The notes below the pieces were generated by a model. The model was not told the origin of the DNA. It was given only the letters and a program-made list of their open reading frames with translations, and searched no databases. A DNA stretch of 64,000 nt, from positions 12,586,001 to 12,650,000 of the forward strand of contig OY992835.1 in NCBI GenBank assembly GCA_963921425.1, in the 5' to 3' direction. This document shows, piece after piece, positions 1 to 11,500 of this stretch (its first letter is position 1; each line of letters starts with the position of its first letter). The translations under genes were made by a program, and so were the position numbers. Origin of the DNA: Dryas octopetala. Taxonomy: Eukaryota > Streptophyta > Magnoliopsida > Rosales > Rosaceae.

Positions 1-917
1 ATGGGGACTTAAAAGTCTCCGATTTCGGGCTTTCGGCTTTGCCGGAGCAGCATTGGAGTGACGGGATGCTGCACACGCAGTGCGGGACTCCGGCTTACGT
101 GGCGCCCGAGGTTCTCAGGAAGAAAGGGTACGACGGGGCCAAGGCGGATATTTGGTCATGCGGCGTCGTTTTGTTCGTGTTTCTTTCCGGGTTCCTGCCG
201 TTTCGGGACGAGAACGTTATGAGCACTTATCGGAAGGTTTTCAAGGCGGAGTACGAGTTTCCGCCGTGGATTTCGGGGGACGCCAGGCGGTTGATTTCGA
301 AGCTTTTGGTTGTCGATCCGGAGAAGAGAATTTCCTTCTTCCAAATCATGAGAGACCCTTGGTTTCAAAAGGGTAATTCGAGTTTCGTGAACCCGGTTCA
401 ACCAGAGCAAAGCGACAAGAATGACAAAATTGGGGATTTGGGGAGGACTAATAACATTAATGCATCATCAACATCGTCGACTCCACCATTTTTCAATGCG
501 TTCGAGTTCATTTCCTCAATGTCGTCCGGGTTCGATTTGTCCAACATGTTCGAGAGCAAGAGGAGGCCTGGGTCGATGTTCACGTCCAAGTGCTCCGCGG
601 CGGCGATCATGGCCAAGCTGCAGGCGGTGGCGGAGGGGTTGAACTTCAGGGTGGTGGGCGAGAAGGAGTTCAAGGTGAAATTGCAGGGAAAGGAGGAGGG
701 AAGGAAAGGGAAGCTGGCGGTGTCCGCGGAGTTGTTTCAGGTGGCGGAGGAGGTGGCGGTGATGGAGTTTTCGAAGCTGGCCGGCGACACTCTTGAGTAC
801 ACCAAGTTTTGTGAGGAGGATGTCAGGCCTGCGCTTAAGGACATTGTTTGGACTTGGCAGGGTGAAGAAAATGTTAACTGCCCGCCAAAAAGAGCTGAAA
901 ATCATAACTGTCATTAA
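1..917 (+). CDS. CIPK: CBL-interacting protein kinase (CIPK/SnRK3), 5'-truncated by window edge
   Basis: The frame is open from base 3 to the TAA at 915-917 (304 residues) without an intron. It starts just before the activation loop: [13 protein letters not shown] (Mg-binding DFG), then [11 protein letters not shown] and the [10 protein letters not shown] and GFLPFRD blocks of the kinase C-lobe. The NAF/FISL motif follows at about nt 495-530 ([16 protein letters not shown]). This is the autoinhibitory segment that binds calcineurin-B-like calcium sensors. A C-terminal PPI-type phosphatase-binding region follows, ending [12 protein letters not shown]. Family members are serine/threonine kinases that phosphorylate transporters when a CBL brings them to a membrane. 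They are usually 420-450 aa, so about 130-150 N-terminal residues (ATP site, HRDLK loop) lie left of the window. Lack of introns fits the intronless CIPK clade, and the sequence feels closest to the CIPK4/7 subgroup, but that is from memory. GC is higher here than in the surroundings. The TTG at 39 is not a start codon. Confidence 0.95.
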   Translation, partial: GDLKVSDFGLSALPEQHWSDGMLHTQCGTPAYVAPEVLRKKGYDGAKADIWSCGVVLFVFLSGFLPFRDENVMSTYRKVFKAEYEFPPWISGDARRLISKLLVVDPEKRISFFQIMRDPWFQKGNSSFVNPVQPEQSDKNDKIGDLGRTNNINASSTSSTPPFFNAFEFISSMSSGFDLSNMFESKRRPGSMFTSKCSAAAIMAKLQAVAEGLNFRVVGEKEFKVKLQGKEEGRKGKLAVSAELFQVAEEVAVMEFSKLAGDTLEYTKFCEEDVRPALKDIVWTWQGEENVNCPPKRAENHNCH

Positions 918-1339
918 CGGTAAGGTGTATGTTAGACATTGTGGTGCAATATTTTTGGTTATTATGTTCTATTGCAAGAATTTTGATCGTAGGCTGTTAA
1001 TTTTGTTGTTTAAATGCATAAGATGCTGAAACAAAAAAACAAAAAGGGCTAGATGTAGAAAAAAAGGGTTAGATATAGATACATCTGACATACAAACACA
1101 CAATGATGATCACTCGCTCATTATAGAGGGAGAAATTTCCCGCTTATATAACTACCCAGTAACGAAATTCTCCACTCTATGATGAGTGAGTGATCATTTA
1201 TGTACAAACACATATTTAACCCTTAGATGTTAACGGATTCAATTTATCCCTATTAATGCATAAATTTTTTTTATAATTTTATATGTTATATAATGTCTAC
1301 GAAATTTTTAGATGTATTAGCGCTTTTGTACGTCCAACC
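918..1339. other. CIPK 3' flank with a palindromic hairpin
   Basis: AT-rich downstream sequence of the kinase gene. At about 1100-1198 an imperfect inverted repeat pairs TGATCACTCGCTCATTATAG with CTATGATGAGTGAGTGATCA around a short loop, and TACAAACACA-like sequence lies outside both arms. It could be a small MITE or a structured 3' UTR. From 1300 on the sequence belongs to a dispersed repeat seen again near 7620 (GTATTAGCGCTTTTGT against GCATTAGCACTTTTGT). Confidence 0.5.
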
Positions 1340-2384
1340 AAGGAGTAAAATTTCGGTTTCGAAGAAATTTTCGCGAAAATTTCGATAAAAATTTCGATTT
1401 CGACAAAAGTAGACAAAAACGACAGAAATTGCTATCAAAATACGAAAATTTTGAATGAAACTTGACCATATGTTTATTTAACATATTATCTACTACATTG
1501 ATAAAAAATATTGAAAAAACCAAATTATATAATAGGTTTCATGTGATATAATGCGCGCTGAAAGTAAATATTGTTAAATGAAATTAGTATAATGAATAAA
1601 TGAAATTAGTATATTCTATATTATCTATGCACTAAACCTTATATACTCTATATTATTTATGATATGATATAAGATATTAGAGTTTAGACTTTTTAGGGTA
1701 TTTATAATTATTTTTTATATAAAAATGTATTAGGGTTTAGAGTTTAAAAACAACGTAACGAAATCCCCAAAGAGCCAAACCAAACCTCAAACGAAATCCC
1801 AAACTCTTTTTTTTCTTTCCAATTGCCCAAAAACTCCAAACCTCCAAACCCCAATCAACCCTAAAGTCTTTTTTTTTCTTTCCTTCTTTTTCTTTCCTTT
1901 TTTTTTTCTTTTCTTTCTTTTCTTTTCTTTCTTTTCTTTCCTTTCTTTTCTTTTTTGTTCTTTCCTTCATTTACTCCTTGCTCGTGACTTTTTCCTCCTT
2001 GCAGTGACTTTCTTCCTCTTCCATCATTTCTCTCTCCCAGACCTGCGCACAGTCTTCTCTCCTCCCTCTCCCTCCACGATTTCTTCCTTCCTTCTTCCTC
2101 CTCTCCTTCCCCAATCTCTTCTCTCTCCTCCCTCCTCAATCACCCTCCGATCTGCCGCCTCCGACGAACTTTGGCGACGAGGCTAGCTCGCCTTTCCTCC
2201 CCTCTCCCCCTTTGGTGTCTAGCGCTGAAGTGTTAGACTATTAGTGAACATTGAGCTTTGTGACTTCGGTAAGTTACAGTGAAATTTCGCCGAAATTTTT
2301 ACGAAAAATAAGGGATATGTGATAAAATTTCGGAATCTCAAAAAAACAAAAATTTCGGCAAAATTTTCGAAATTACATTCCTTG
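1340..2384. mobile_element. Non-autonomous MULE-like element with 9-bp target-site duplication
   Basis: CGTCCAACC occurs at 1331-1339 and again at 2385-2393, directly outside a 1,045-bp insert. The insert ends are short imperfect inverted repeats: (C)AAGGAGTAAAATTTCG on the left and, reversed, CAAGGAATGTAATTTCG on the right. Sub-terminal DNA on both sides is rich in AAATTTCG words. A related dispersed repeat at about 7625-7720 runs straight through the equivalent point, so it serves as an uninterrupted reference. A 9-bp duplication fits Mutator-like transposons. The interior (about 1740-2215) is pyrimidine-rich and becomes GC-richer at 2140-2215, unlike the ends, so it may be captured host sequence. 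No transposase is encoded, and the Lys/Glu-rich reading frames are products of the low-complexity tract. Confidence 0.7.
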
Positions 2385-2590
2385 CGTCCAACCTCAAATG
2401 CATTATATAAATTGGATAAGTTATAGGCCCTTGGGGTTGGCTCAGAAGTTAAGTGAGATTGGAGTAATGAGTTGCTTAATCTACGCTCCAAATGATATTT
2501 TGCTAATTTAGCTCATCCCAGCTCTGTAAATTTTCTTTAAAATAAATCCCAAACCATGTTCTGTAGAGTGCAGATTTAGCTAGGCCCAAC

Positions 2591-3450
2591 TTATTTATTA
2601 GTTTGCCTCTTGAAAGTAACTTTAATTCTTATTTTATCCCCTAAGGTTTATTTTGTATCACATTATACTCTGAAACTAACTCTAGTGTATCACTTTACCC
2701 ACTTTCTATATTTACAAACTTTAGAAATTAATTAAAAATAGTTCCGGATTTAGAAAAATACACGGAAAATTTCTACGAACTCGTTTTGACTAGTTCTAAT
2801 TTACTATGGGGTCAAATTACCAATTTTCTCTATGAGAGTTTCCAGAAAATTTGGAAAGTCCAAATTTATTTCTAGAAAATTAAAATAAATTTTTCTCTAT
2901 AAAAATTATAAAATTTTCGTAAAGTCTTGGATGAATTCTCAAAAATATTTTGACAATTACCAAAAACCTGATTTAGAGAATTCTTCTGAGACTTTATGAA
3001 AATTCTAAATTTTTTCTAGAATATATAGAGGAAAATTTATTTTTCTCTAAGATCGAGAGGTCTTTTGGGTAGCAAGTGATCACAAGAAAGGTAGTGTTAT
3101 TGTTTAGAAGACCAACGATACAATCCTTGTATTTTTAGAGTTCGGAAGATTATCCTTTGAATTTCCAAAGAGTCTAAAGTATTTTAATTTTTGGAAATAC
3201 TCAAATGAAAAATTGGTAATTTGACCTTATAGTAAATTAGTACTAGTCAATACGAATCCGTAGAATTTTTCGTGTATTTTTCTGAGTTTGAAACTACTTT
3301 TAATTAATTTTCAAAGTTTGTACAAATAAGAAGTGGGCAAAGTGATACATAAAAATTAATTTCATGGAGTAATGTGATACAAAATAAACCTTAAAGAGTG
3401 AAATGAGAATTAAAATTACTTTCAGGGAGTGAAATAGTAAATAAGCCTTA
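2591..3450. mobile_element. Fold-back (long inverted repeat) element, about 0.86 kb
   Basis: The left arm (about 2591-2830) reappears reversed at about 3215-3450. Examples are GGTTTATTTTGTATCACAT at 2646 against ATGTGATACAAAATAAACC near 3370, and GGGTCAAATTACC against GGTAATTTGACCTTATAG. Arms are roughly 230 bp, and the middle is AT-rich with further internal symmetry (2870-3060). It has no coding capacity. It is probably a non-autonomous DNA transposon of fold-back type. I could not fix a target duplication. Confidence 0.65.
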
Positions 3451-3689
3451 TGTAAATATGTATACAGCCCAAACATGCAAACAATGTTAAGGTGAGTTGC
3501 CTACGTCTACACCCAGCCCAAGCCAAACTTAATTTGACCTTAAATTTTCAACTCAGTTTTATTTGCATCATTCTCAGTGACTTAGTGGGGAGTGGAAACT
3601 CCAACCAAATTATGGTTATTGGGACTCCTAATTTTGTGTCAATAAGGATTTCTTAATCTCACGATTTTTCTCACCACACCTATAATTTA

Positions 3690-4850
3690 ATAAAATTTTT
3701 AATTACAAATTATCCTCGAACTTGTTAACGCAGTAATAGTTAAAACGGTTATGACCAACAGTCCTACGATAAATTATTCTGTGTAATCGATACACCGCCG
3801 CGTGGTATAACCAATTCAACGTGTGATAATATGGGTAGATGTTATAAATACTATACCTACTAATATAAATATATCGTTCAATGATACCCTTACACGTTGG
3901 ATTGGTTACACTACGTAGCGGTATATCGGATACACCCAATAATTTTTCCAGACCCCCAATACTTATAGGTCTATATTTTTTCATTCAAAAAAGAAGAAGA
4001 AAATGCGATCGAACTTTTAAAACCTTGCAACAAATTATTAAAAAGGTCTAACTCTATTTTTCATCTATAGATAATAGACTAAATGAGCATCTTAATCTTA
4101 AACTCCACCCGTGCATGCAAGAGTTAGATTCTCTCATTTGAATTTCTCAAATCGTATCCATTTAAGATCATTTAGACGAAATATGAGTTTTAATTAGATT
4201 GAGTGTTTATGATTAGGGTTGCAATAGACCAATTGAGAGATGTTTGTGAGTTTTTGAGGAATTCTCTATTGGGAGTTGTGAAGAGATGCATGACTGAAAG
4301 ATTACTTGAGTGATGGGAACTGGGAAGAGCCTCTTGGTTTTTCATTTTGTAATCTTCTTTTTTCTACTGGTGAATTTTCGTCATTATTTATAGATATAAT
4401 CCAATTTTGAGTGAATTAAGTAAATTCTGTTTTATTATCTATTCTGCATCTATTTTCTCACTTAAGTGTGTGCGATTTTCACTAATAATTGGCAGATATT
4501 TTTAACTTAAAACGTAGTTAAGATAATATATATTTGAATTTGATTAAACATATTACCCTAAATCATGGCAAAAAAAAAAAAAACATATTACCCTAAATAA
4601 TGATCTAGCAAAATAAAGATAAGTGCTTGATTGTGTTGTGGGTGGGAAACCCCTATATAGAAACAAAAAAGTTGTAAAGCGTTGTGAACCATCAAATAAT
4701 GTGATTCGGTTTGGCTGGTCCTAAAGCTTCCGTCATTTTAACTTGTTTTTCATTGGCTTTCGGAGAATATTGAACAATTCATTTTGGAGCTACACAATCA
4801 GCTGCATCATTTTGCTGAAGAGCAAAATTCAGCAATGTTATTCAAACTTT
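3690..4850. repeat. Segmental duplication, copy 1
   Basis: This stretch matches, in the same order and orientation, blocks spread over about 8520-12310. Paired landmarks include TAATTACAAATTATCCTCGA (3700) with the 8555 region, TGAGCATCTTAA (4085 and 9068), AATTGAGTGTTTGT-like sequence (4200 and 9486), TGTAATCTTCTTTTTTCTA (4350 and 10146), and AAGATAAGT...GTGAACCATCAAATA (4616-4700 and 12160-12210). Similarity is patchy, so the duplication is old. No coding region was recognised in either copy. Confidence 0.6.
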
Positions 4851-5384
4851 TACTGGAGTATCACTTTAGTCCTTCAATCTATTTGTTGGCTTCTATAGTT
4901 CCTTAACTTTCTTCGGTGTATCACTTTGGTCCATTTCATCTATTTTTTTTAATTACGTATCAAGTATGTGTCCTTTTTAATTCTCTGACTTACCCAAAGA
5001 ACTAAACGTTCACTTTGCTAGAGAGAGGAAGAAAGAGATTAATCAAGAGATCGATACCAAAACTTGGAAAAAAAAAAAGGGGGGGGGGGTGTTGGGCACC
5101 CTCTGATATGTTTCGCTTTCTATATATGCTTTCCTCAATCAATCTTGGAGCTCTATTGATTTCTTTGTTGCTTGTGCTAAATGCACTTCTTTTTGCCTAA
5201 TCCAACTCAACGTTCTTGATTCAAAGTTGTTTAACAGGGTTGCAAGTTGTTGCTTTCTCTGCTCTTGCAAAGCAAATCTTAGCTTTTTCTTTCTGTCTTT
5301 CATAACAAAAGGTATAAATTTCAACTTTTTATTAAATTTTTTCTACAAGAGAAAAAATGTTTTAAAGTTAACTGATTAATAAGT
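4851..5384. other. Intergenic DNA, no gene seen
   Basis: AT-rich sequence with a low-complexity A10-G11 run near 5068-5089. Phrases such as TATCACTTTAGTCC and TATCACTTTGGTCC are repeated at about 4860 and 4920, which suggests an old short tandem duplication. Short frames here have no recognisable domain. Confidence 0.5.
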
Positions 5385-5513
5385 TAATTAATGATATCTT
5401 TGAAGTGGCCCTAAAAAATTGACACATTGGATTATGAGATTAGCGATGTGTGGTGAGCCTAAAAAAGGTTGTTAGCTTCTTATTAACTTGCAAATCAACT
5501 AGTTTTAGAGCGC
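5385..5513. mobile_element. Truncated MITE (right half of the 13440-13803 family)
   Basis: It contains the family landmarks GATATCTTTGAAGTGG, TGGATTATGAGATTA and TTATTAACTTGC..AACTAGTTTTAGAG in the order found in the right half of the complete copy at 13440-13803. It abuts a full-length relative at 5544-5927. Confidence 0.55.
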
Positions 5514-5543
5514 TCTAAAAGAGAGCTTCTAAAGTACAAAAAT

Positions 5544-5927
5544 GCCCTAAAACTAATTAGTTAGTAAGTTAATACGAAGTTAACTACCTTTTTGAACCCA
5601 CCACAAGATGTAATCTCATAATCCAAACCGTTCACTTTAGGCCCCACTTCAAAGATCATCAATATAAAAAATCTCCTAAATTGAAAGTCTTTTAGTCATT
5701 TGATTATAATAACAACTATTTAATTTCTTTATCGAAATATAGTGTTTGTTTATTTATTTCATCCCCGTTAGATTACCAAATGGTTTCTGAATTTGATTAA
5801 TTTTTTACAATGATAATCTTTAAAATGAGGGCTAAAAAATGAAAGGTCCGGATTCTAAAATTACTCATTGGGTAGGCTCAAAAGAGTGGTTAGCTTTGTA
5901 TTAACTTGCTAACCAATTAATTTTATG
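5544..5927. mobile_element. MITE, full-length copy of the 13440-13803 family
   Basis: The ends are inverted copies of each other: CCCTAAAACTAATTAGTTAG at the left and TAACTTGCTAACCAATTAATTTTA at the right. The inside keeps the family order (ATCTCATAATCCAAACCGTTC, CATTTGATTATAATAACAA, and the reversed landmarks). About 384 bp, non-coding. At least three family members lie in this window. Confidence 0.65.
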
Positions 5928-6385
5928 GTCCGTTTGATTCAATTTTTGGAAGGGTGGAAATGGAAAAATAATTTCATTCCCATGTTTGGTAAGTGCAGGC
6001 ATGGAAAATAGTTTCCTATCCCATGAGAATCTAATGCACTCAAATGGGGGAAAATGAATCCCTCCTCTCAACATGAGTTTTGTTTTCCATCCCCTTGGGA
6101 ATTACACTTATTCTAGACAATTATATCCCTTTTAATATTTTATAATACTAATTTATTTCAGAACAAACTCATCACATTATATATATAATAGATGGGAATG
6201 AACAATTTTTATTTTCTATTCCTGCATAAACCAAACATGGGAATGAAAATAGAAAGTTAATTCTTGATTTACTTTCCTAGCATTAGCAAACACATGATGA
6301 GAATCTTTACGTTCTCTTCCCATCGGAAAATGCATAGAAATTGATTTCTTAAGAAATCAATTCCGTAAACCTAAGAGGCCCTTAG
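5928..6385. mobile_element. MITE-like element, probably hAT type
   Basis: It begins GGTCCGTTTGATTCAATTTT and ends with the roughly inverse AAACCTAAGAGGCCC, and the inside has many GGAATGAAAA/TTTTCATTCC words read in both directions. A perfect 24-bp palindrome, AATTGATTTC..GAAATCAATT, sits at about 6339-6362. A G-rich start of the type GGNCCGTTTG is common in plant hAT-like MITEs. No clear target duplication was found. Confidence 0.4.
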
Positions 6386-6589
6386 AGTGCTCCCCGTATA
6401 TAAGTATTATTTATTTAATAAATTAAAGAAAACATAATTGATTGACGTGTAAATCATTAGACAAAAAATATATGTAAATCATTTTAACTATATAGTCTAT
6501 ATTTCATGAGATTTCGTTAATCAAATTAATTAATTAATATACCTACTTCATATATGATATACCTCACCCGAAATGGAATAATTAAAAGG

Positions 6590-7230
6590 GAAAATCCAGC
6601 TTTGTTCTTTGCCCTAGCAGCTTCGATCTGAGTCTTTTTCCATCGCCGCCTCTTATAATGCTCAGTTCCTCACATTTGAAAACTCAAGCTGAAGCTGCCT
6701 CCTTTGAAGCTCAGCAGCTTAACTCGAATCTTCTCTGTAGGAGGCCTTTTTTGGGCTTTTGGTTCCTTCGGCCAGAAAATGGAGGTTGGGTGACGAACTA
6801 CTAGTAATTTTAGTAGCGAAGATGAAGGCCAAAATCAAAGCATTTCGCAGTTGAGACAATAATAGAAGAGCAAGATAAGCTTCTTGAAGAAGTGAAGAAG
6901 GGAGGGAATAAAGATGAGGAACAAGAGCTTTGATTTCTTTCAGTGGAAATGGACCCATGGCAAAGAATCTAGAGCTGGAATTTTGCTTTATGAAATATAA
7001 ATTAGATTGTGTTTGGTCCCTATTGTGTTTTCATTTGTCCTTATTTTTAATTTCTTTTGCTTCTGGCCTTTTTGTTGGCTATTTGTGTGTCTAAGGTTGA
7101 GGGATGAGTGCCATCGCCCCTTGGTCCTTTCTTTGTTTCTATGTTTGCCTGCGAGCTTAATGAAGTTTATTCTGACAACAAAAAATATGGGGAAATTCAA
7201 AAAGTTGTCAAGCTATTATACCAATAACAG
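6590..7230. other. Gene-like or retroposed fragment of unknown identity
   Basis: GC content rises and a 79-codon frame opens on the minus strand (6958 to 6719) beginning MGPFPLKEIKALVPHLYSLP. It has no domain I recognise, and codons 25-50 are leucine-rich. On the plus strand, 7000-7190 reads like a plant 3' UTR ending in an A-rich tract (GTTTATTCTGACAACAAAAA). That could be the tail of a retroposed transcript or LINE. I cannot choose between a degraded gene and a retroelement end. Confidence 0.3.
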
Positions 7231-8519
7231 TTTCAAATAAAATGAGAGAAAATAATTATTACTAAAAATAATTAAAGCGTCAATCATGCATGTTAGGGAA
7301 ACTAAAATTTTGAGTTTCATGGATGCTGACTCATCAAATAAATATGGAAATTTGCTGAATTGGCAATTAGTTGAAGGCCTAAAACACCCCTGGACCCCGG
7401 GTATGTCACTTTGGCACCTATTCTAATGATTTTGAGAGTACAAAACCCTTAGAATAGGTGAAGCTAAACCCATAGAATAGATGTGGCACCATGCTCGAGT
7501 GTTATAGACGCAAAACCCTTAGAATAGGTTAAGCTAATTTTTTTATTTATTTTTTTCAATTGAGTTGGATTAGAGATAATCCACTAGCATTTCCCCTTCA
7601 TTAAAATTCAATATAATGACGAAATTTTAAATGCATTAGCACTTTTGTCCAAACTCAAATGTATTTTACTAATATAGAAATTGGATAGGTTATAAGCTCT
7701 TGGGGTTAGCTGAAATAATCGAGGGAGAGTGGAGTAATGAGTCAGCATTAGGATGGGTCAATTGTTCGATTCCCTTCCGATGTAACAAAAAATAGAATAA
7801 TAAATTACTCCTTAAGGAAGAAAAACGCAAGGATCTTAGGTGGAAATCCACATAAAAAAAAAATTAAGTCAAAGGACATTTTATTTTGCGTGCGGACAGT
7901 CGGCAGTAAAAAAAAACTACTAAGCGCTCAACATTCTTGCTAAGGACTCGGCAGATGCGGATGCACTCTGCATATGCATGCATCTATAGCATTTTTTAGC
8001 ATTAATTTGGAGCTAATTTTGGAGTTGCATATGCATTTTTTAGGGTATTTTAAACTTGCGTATGCAGTTTTTAGGATGCAAATGTACGTGTTTAGATTGC
8101 ACATGCAGGCTATATCTATCATTGTCAAGTACTCACAAGAACTGTCGAGCGCTCGATAAAAATTTTGTATATTGAGGTGGTAGACTGTGAGTTAAGTTTT
8201 TTTTTTTTTTTTTTTCATTTTGACCTTCTAGGTAAAGTATCCAAAATCGAATTACATTGAGAATTAGGATGGGTCAATTGTTCCATTCCCTTCCCATATA
8301 ACAAAAAAAAAATAAATGGTTTATTTCATATTTAGTACCTAAACTTTGACCCTTGTCTTAATGTGGTACCTAAACTTTTATTTGTCCCAATTGAGTACCT
8401 AAACTTTTATTTTGTGTCTAATAGATACAAAATGAATTTCTGTTAAAATTGTCAATAAAAGTTAGGGACAATATAGTCAAAGTATATTTTAATAAAAATA
8501 TACTAATAAAAATTTGTAA
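7231..8519. repeat. Intergenic dispersed repeats
   Basis: At 7440-7540 CAAAACCCTTAGAATAGGT occurs twice. At 7600-7800 there is a copy of the repeat that flanks the MULE at 1340-2384, and a shorter piece (TTAGGATGGGTCAATTGTTC) recurs at 8262. At 7960-8115 degenerate units built on TGCATATGCA followed by TTTTTAGG repeat about every 35-45 bp. At 8335-8420 GTACCTAAACTTT is repeated three times. No gene was recognised. Confidence 0.5.
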
Positions 8520-11500
8520 TTACACCTATATTCTAATAAAAATTTGTAATTACAAGATTATCTTCGAACATGTCTTAAACTGTAGTGAAAGTAATTTTTT
8601 TCTTTGTGAGGTGGCGGGCTAGAAGCCTAGAACAGCCCAAAATAAGCCTACATGCAAGCCTACAATGGAAATGCTAGCACTGGTGGGTGATAGTCGTTCA
8701 CACTCTTTGACTAGCAATCACATCATCACATGTATCGAGTCTAGTGGAAATCTTTGGCCAACACTTCAGATAGCCAAAGTTGGTGGGTGTTGATCCTCTA
8801 GAGGTGATGGCCAAAATTGGTGGCTGTTGTCTGTTGATCTTTGGCCTGCTACATAGGTTATGTCCATATTTGGTCAACAAAAAAGTATAAAGTAACATGA
8901 ACGTATAGTAATATTCCTTATCTTTTCAGTTTTTTCTGAGCCACTGCTTATCTTTTCATTTAAAGTTTAGAAAAAGCGAGAATCCAACTTTTAAAATTCG
9001 TATTATATTTTCGAACAATTGTTAAGAAGATTCTAACTTCACTTTCCATCTTAAATAATAGATTAAATGAGCATCTTAAGTTCGAAGAATTATTATATTT
9101 AAATGTGACATGATTATGTGATGTTATCAATTTATTTAGATTATAATACGTATATAATTGTAAAGGTATTTTTTAAGAATTAGAGTTTTACAAATTAATA
9201 ATTGTACACATATTATAATTTAAGTGGATTGTTAATATCACGTCATTCTACTACTTAAAGTTACGGCCACGTACAATAATTATTCAACTCCACCCACTTA
9301 TACTTATACATAAGTTTTAAAGGGAATAACAACTTTGGCTAATTTTTTTAAAAAAAATTAATCAAATATTAACAATTATACACACATTGTATGTGCATGC
9401 AATAACTCGATTTTCTCATTTTCTATCAATTCAAAATTATTACGCAAAATTTGACGTGTGATTTTTGTAGTTGAGTTTTGATTAAATTGAGTGTTTGTTT
9501 CTTGTTAAGAATGCAATAACATCAATATTAAGAGAAAACTTAGAGAAATCGAGTGTTTGTGAGTATTTAGGCGTATTTGGAGATTAATTTAAAGTGCATT
9601 GACTTTATGTATCAAATTTCAATGTTATTTGATTTTAACTACTAAAATATATATTTATGTTATTTCACTTTAGATACTAAATTTCAGTTTAGGTATTAAC
9701 TTTAAAAAACATAGTTCTACCAAGCTGTGATTGTTTAAATGTCACAACTTTTTTATTGATTTGTTGTTTTTTCAGTGTTTGCAAGGCTTAAACTTTAATG
9801 TTTAGTCACTAGATTATAGGACTTCATCTCCCAAGACTAAATCAAAAGCACTAAAGTCTTTAGATTATAGGATTTCATCTCCCAAGCCTAAATTAAAAGC
9901 ACTAAACTCTTATAAATTTTGATTTTTATGAAATTCAAACAGTCACAATTGTATAACAAACTGATTTATGACCTAATCCAAAATGACTTGCTCTAAGTTA
10001 GTATCTAAACTAAAAAAAATTTGTGTCTTGCTGCTTTGCTGAAAAATTATTGATATTTAATATTTAGTTCTAATTTTCTAAATAATTTATTAAGAAAGAG
10101 GGGTTTGAAAAATATTATGCAGAGAATCTATTCGTTTTTTATTATGTAATCTTCTTTTTTCTATTTAGTGGATTGTGATAATTGTTTGTGAATGTATGCC
10201 AATTTTAGGTGAATTCGATAATTTGCTTTATCCTCTTTTTTATTTTATTTTTTATTTTATCTATTTTCTTCCTTAATTATACGTGATTTTGGTCTAAGAA
10301 TTGACGAAAAATTGTTGTCATAATTAAAATTTCTTTAAGATAATATATTTTAATGTTAATAATTATAAACCCCCTAGTTAGAGATAAAATCTTTCATAAC
10401 CTCCACTCAAAATCTACCTCTCCTATAACCCCCAATCTTACACTTAATATTTTCCTAAACCCCCTAGTCAACTAATACCCAGTCAAGTTTGACTCCCCAT
10501 CTTTTAATTTTCCAGTTTTACCCTTTTTTTATTTTCATTTTCAATTTATGGGTGCTCTCTCTCTCTCTCTCTCTCTTTCCCATCAGGTACCTCTCTTCCC
10601 CTCTGCGTTCTCTCTCTCCCCGCTGCTGTCGCCGGCGCGTGCGCCACCGTCTGGCGACAGTTGCCGGCGAGACCGGTCCCATCATACTCACCTCTCCTTC
10701 CTCTTCCTCTCCGTGCCCTCCACTCTCCACGAAACATAACATCGACGCCGGATCGGTCTAGGCAAACCCGAGTTCCCTTGCCGGCGATCCATCAATTCCG
10801 GCGACGACGAGGTGTCGGACTGGTTGGGTTCTTCTCGCCTCTTCCTCCTCTATCTATCCATGGCCTTTTCTTTCCAATAAAATCCACAGAAACCCAAATA
10901 CAGCCCGAAGTCCGATCGTCATCTCCGACGGTGACTTCGAGATTCTGGCGACGTCGCAGCCGCTCTCCACTTCCAGAAGCTTCCTCTCGACGTGGTGAGT
11001 GTGATGGTCGTCTCTGATTCTCCAACTGACCACCGTGGACGGCGAATCGACGCCGAGAAAGTCTGAGACTTATCGCCGCCGTTGCCGGCGATTCTGGCGG
11101 CGGATTGAAGTGGTTCCGGTCTCATTCTTCTCCCTTTGACAGTCTCTCTCTACTGGTATACAAATTTTGGTTCAATTGCATTGAAATTCAAAAGCCCTGA
11201 TTTGAAAACCCTAATTTGAAATTGATTTGTGAATCTATCTGTGAAATGTATAATTTGTGAATCTATTTTAATTGAATTTGTTATAAATCAGATAGAAATG
11301 TGGTTTTTAATTGATTTATAAGTATATACAAATTTACTTCATTTATTGATTAAACAGTTTCAGTTCGTGAAACATGAGTTTTAAATGAATTTTGAATAAA
11401 ATTATGGTTCTGAAATATGATGAATCAAATTTGCACGTAGAAACAGATCGAGGCAGTGGCGGCTGTCGTGTACTCGTCACGCGTGAGGTGATCAGACGAC

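Noticed and set aside
39..41. TTG as the start codon of the kinase
   Set aside because: The same frame is open upstream to the window edge and encodes the conserved [13 protein letters not shown], so the gene continues to the left and TTG is an internal Leu codon.
1737..2139. Lys/Glu-rich ORFs on the minus strand
   Set aside because: They arise from a T/C-rich simple tract inside the MULE-like element and have no non-repetitive sequence.
7960..8120. CRISPR-like array of spaced repeats
   Set aside because: Units are degenerate, spacing is uneven and there are no unique spacers. The genome is a plant's, so this is a decayed tandem repeat.
10489..11125. Overlapping Ser/Arg/Pro-rich ORFs on both strands
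   Set aside because: They lie in the GC-rich core of a transposable element, overlap each other in several frames, and show no domain, so they look like compositional by-products.
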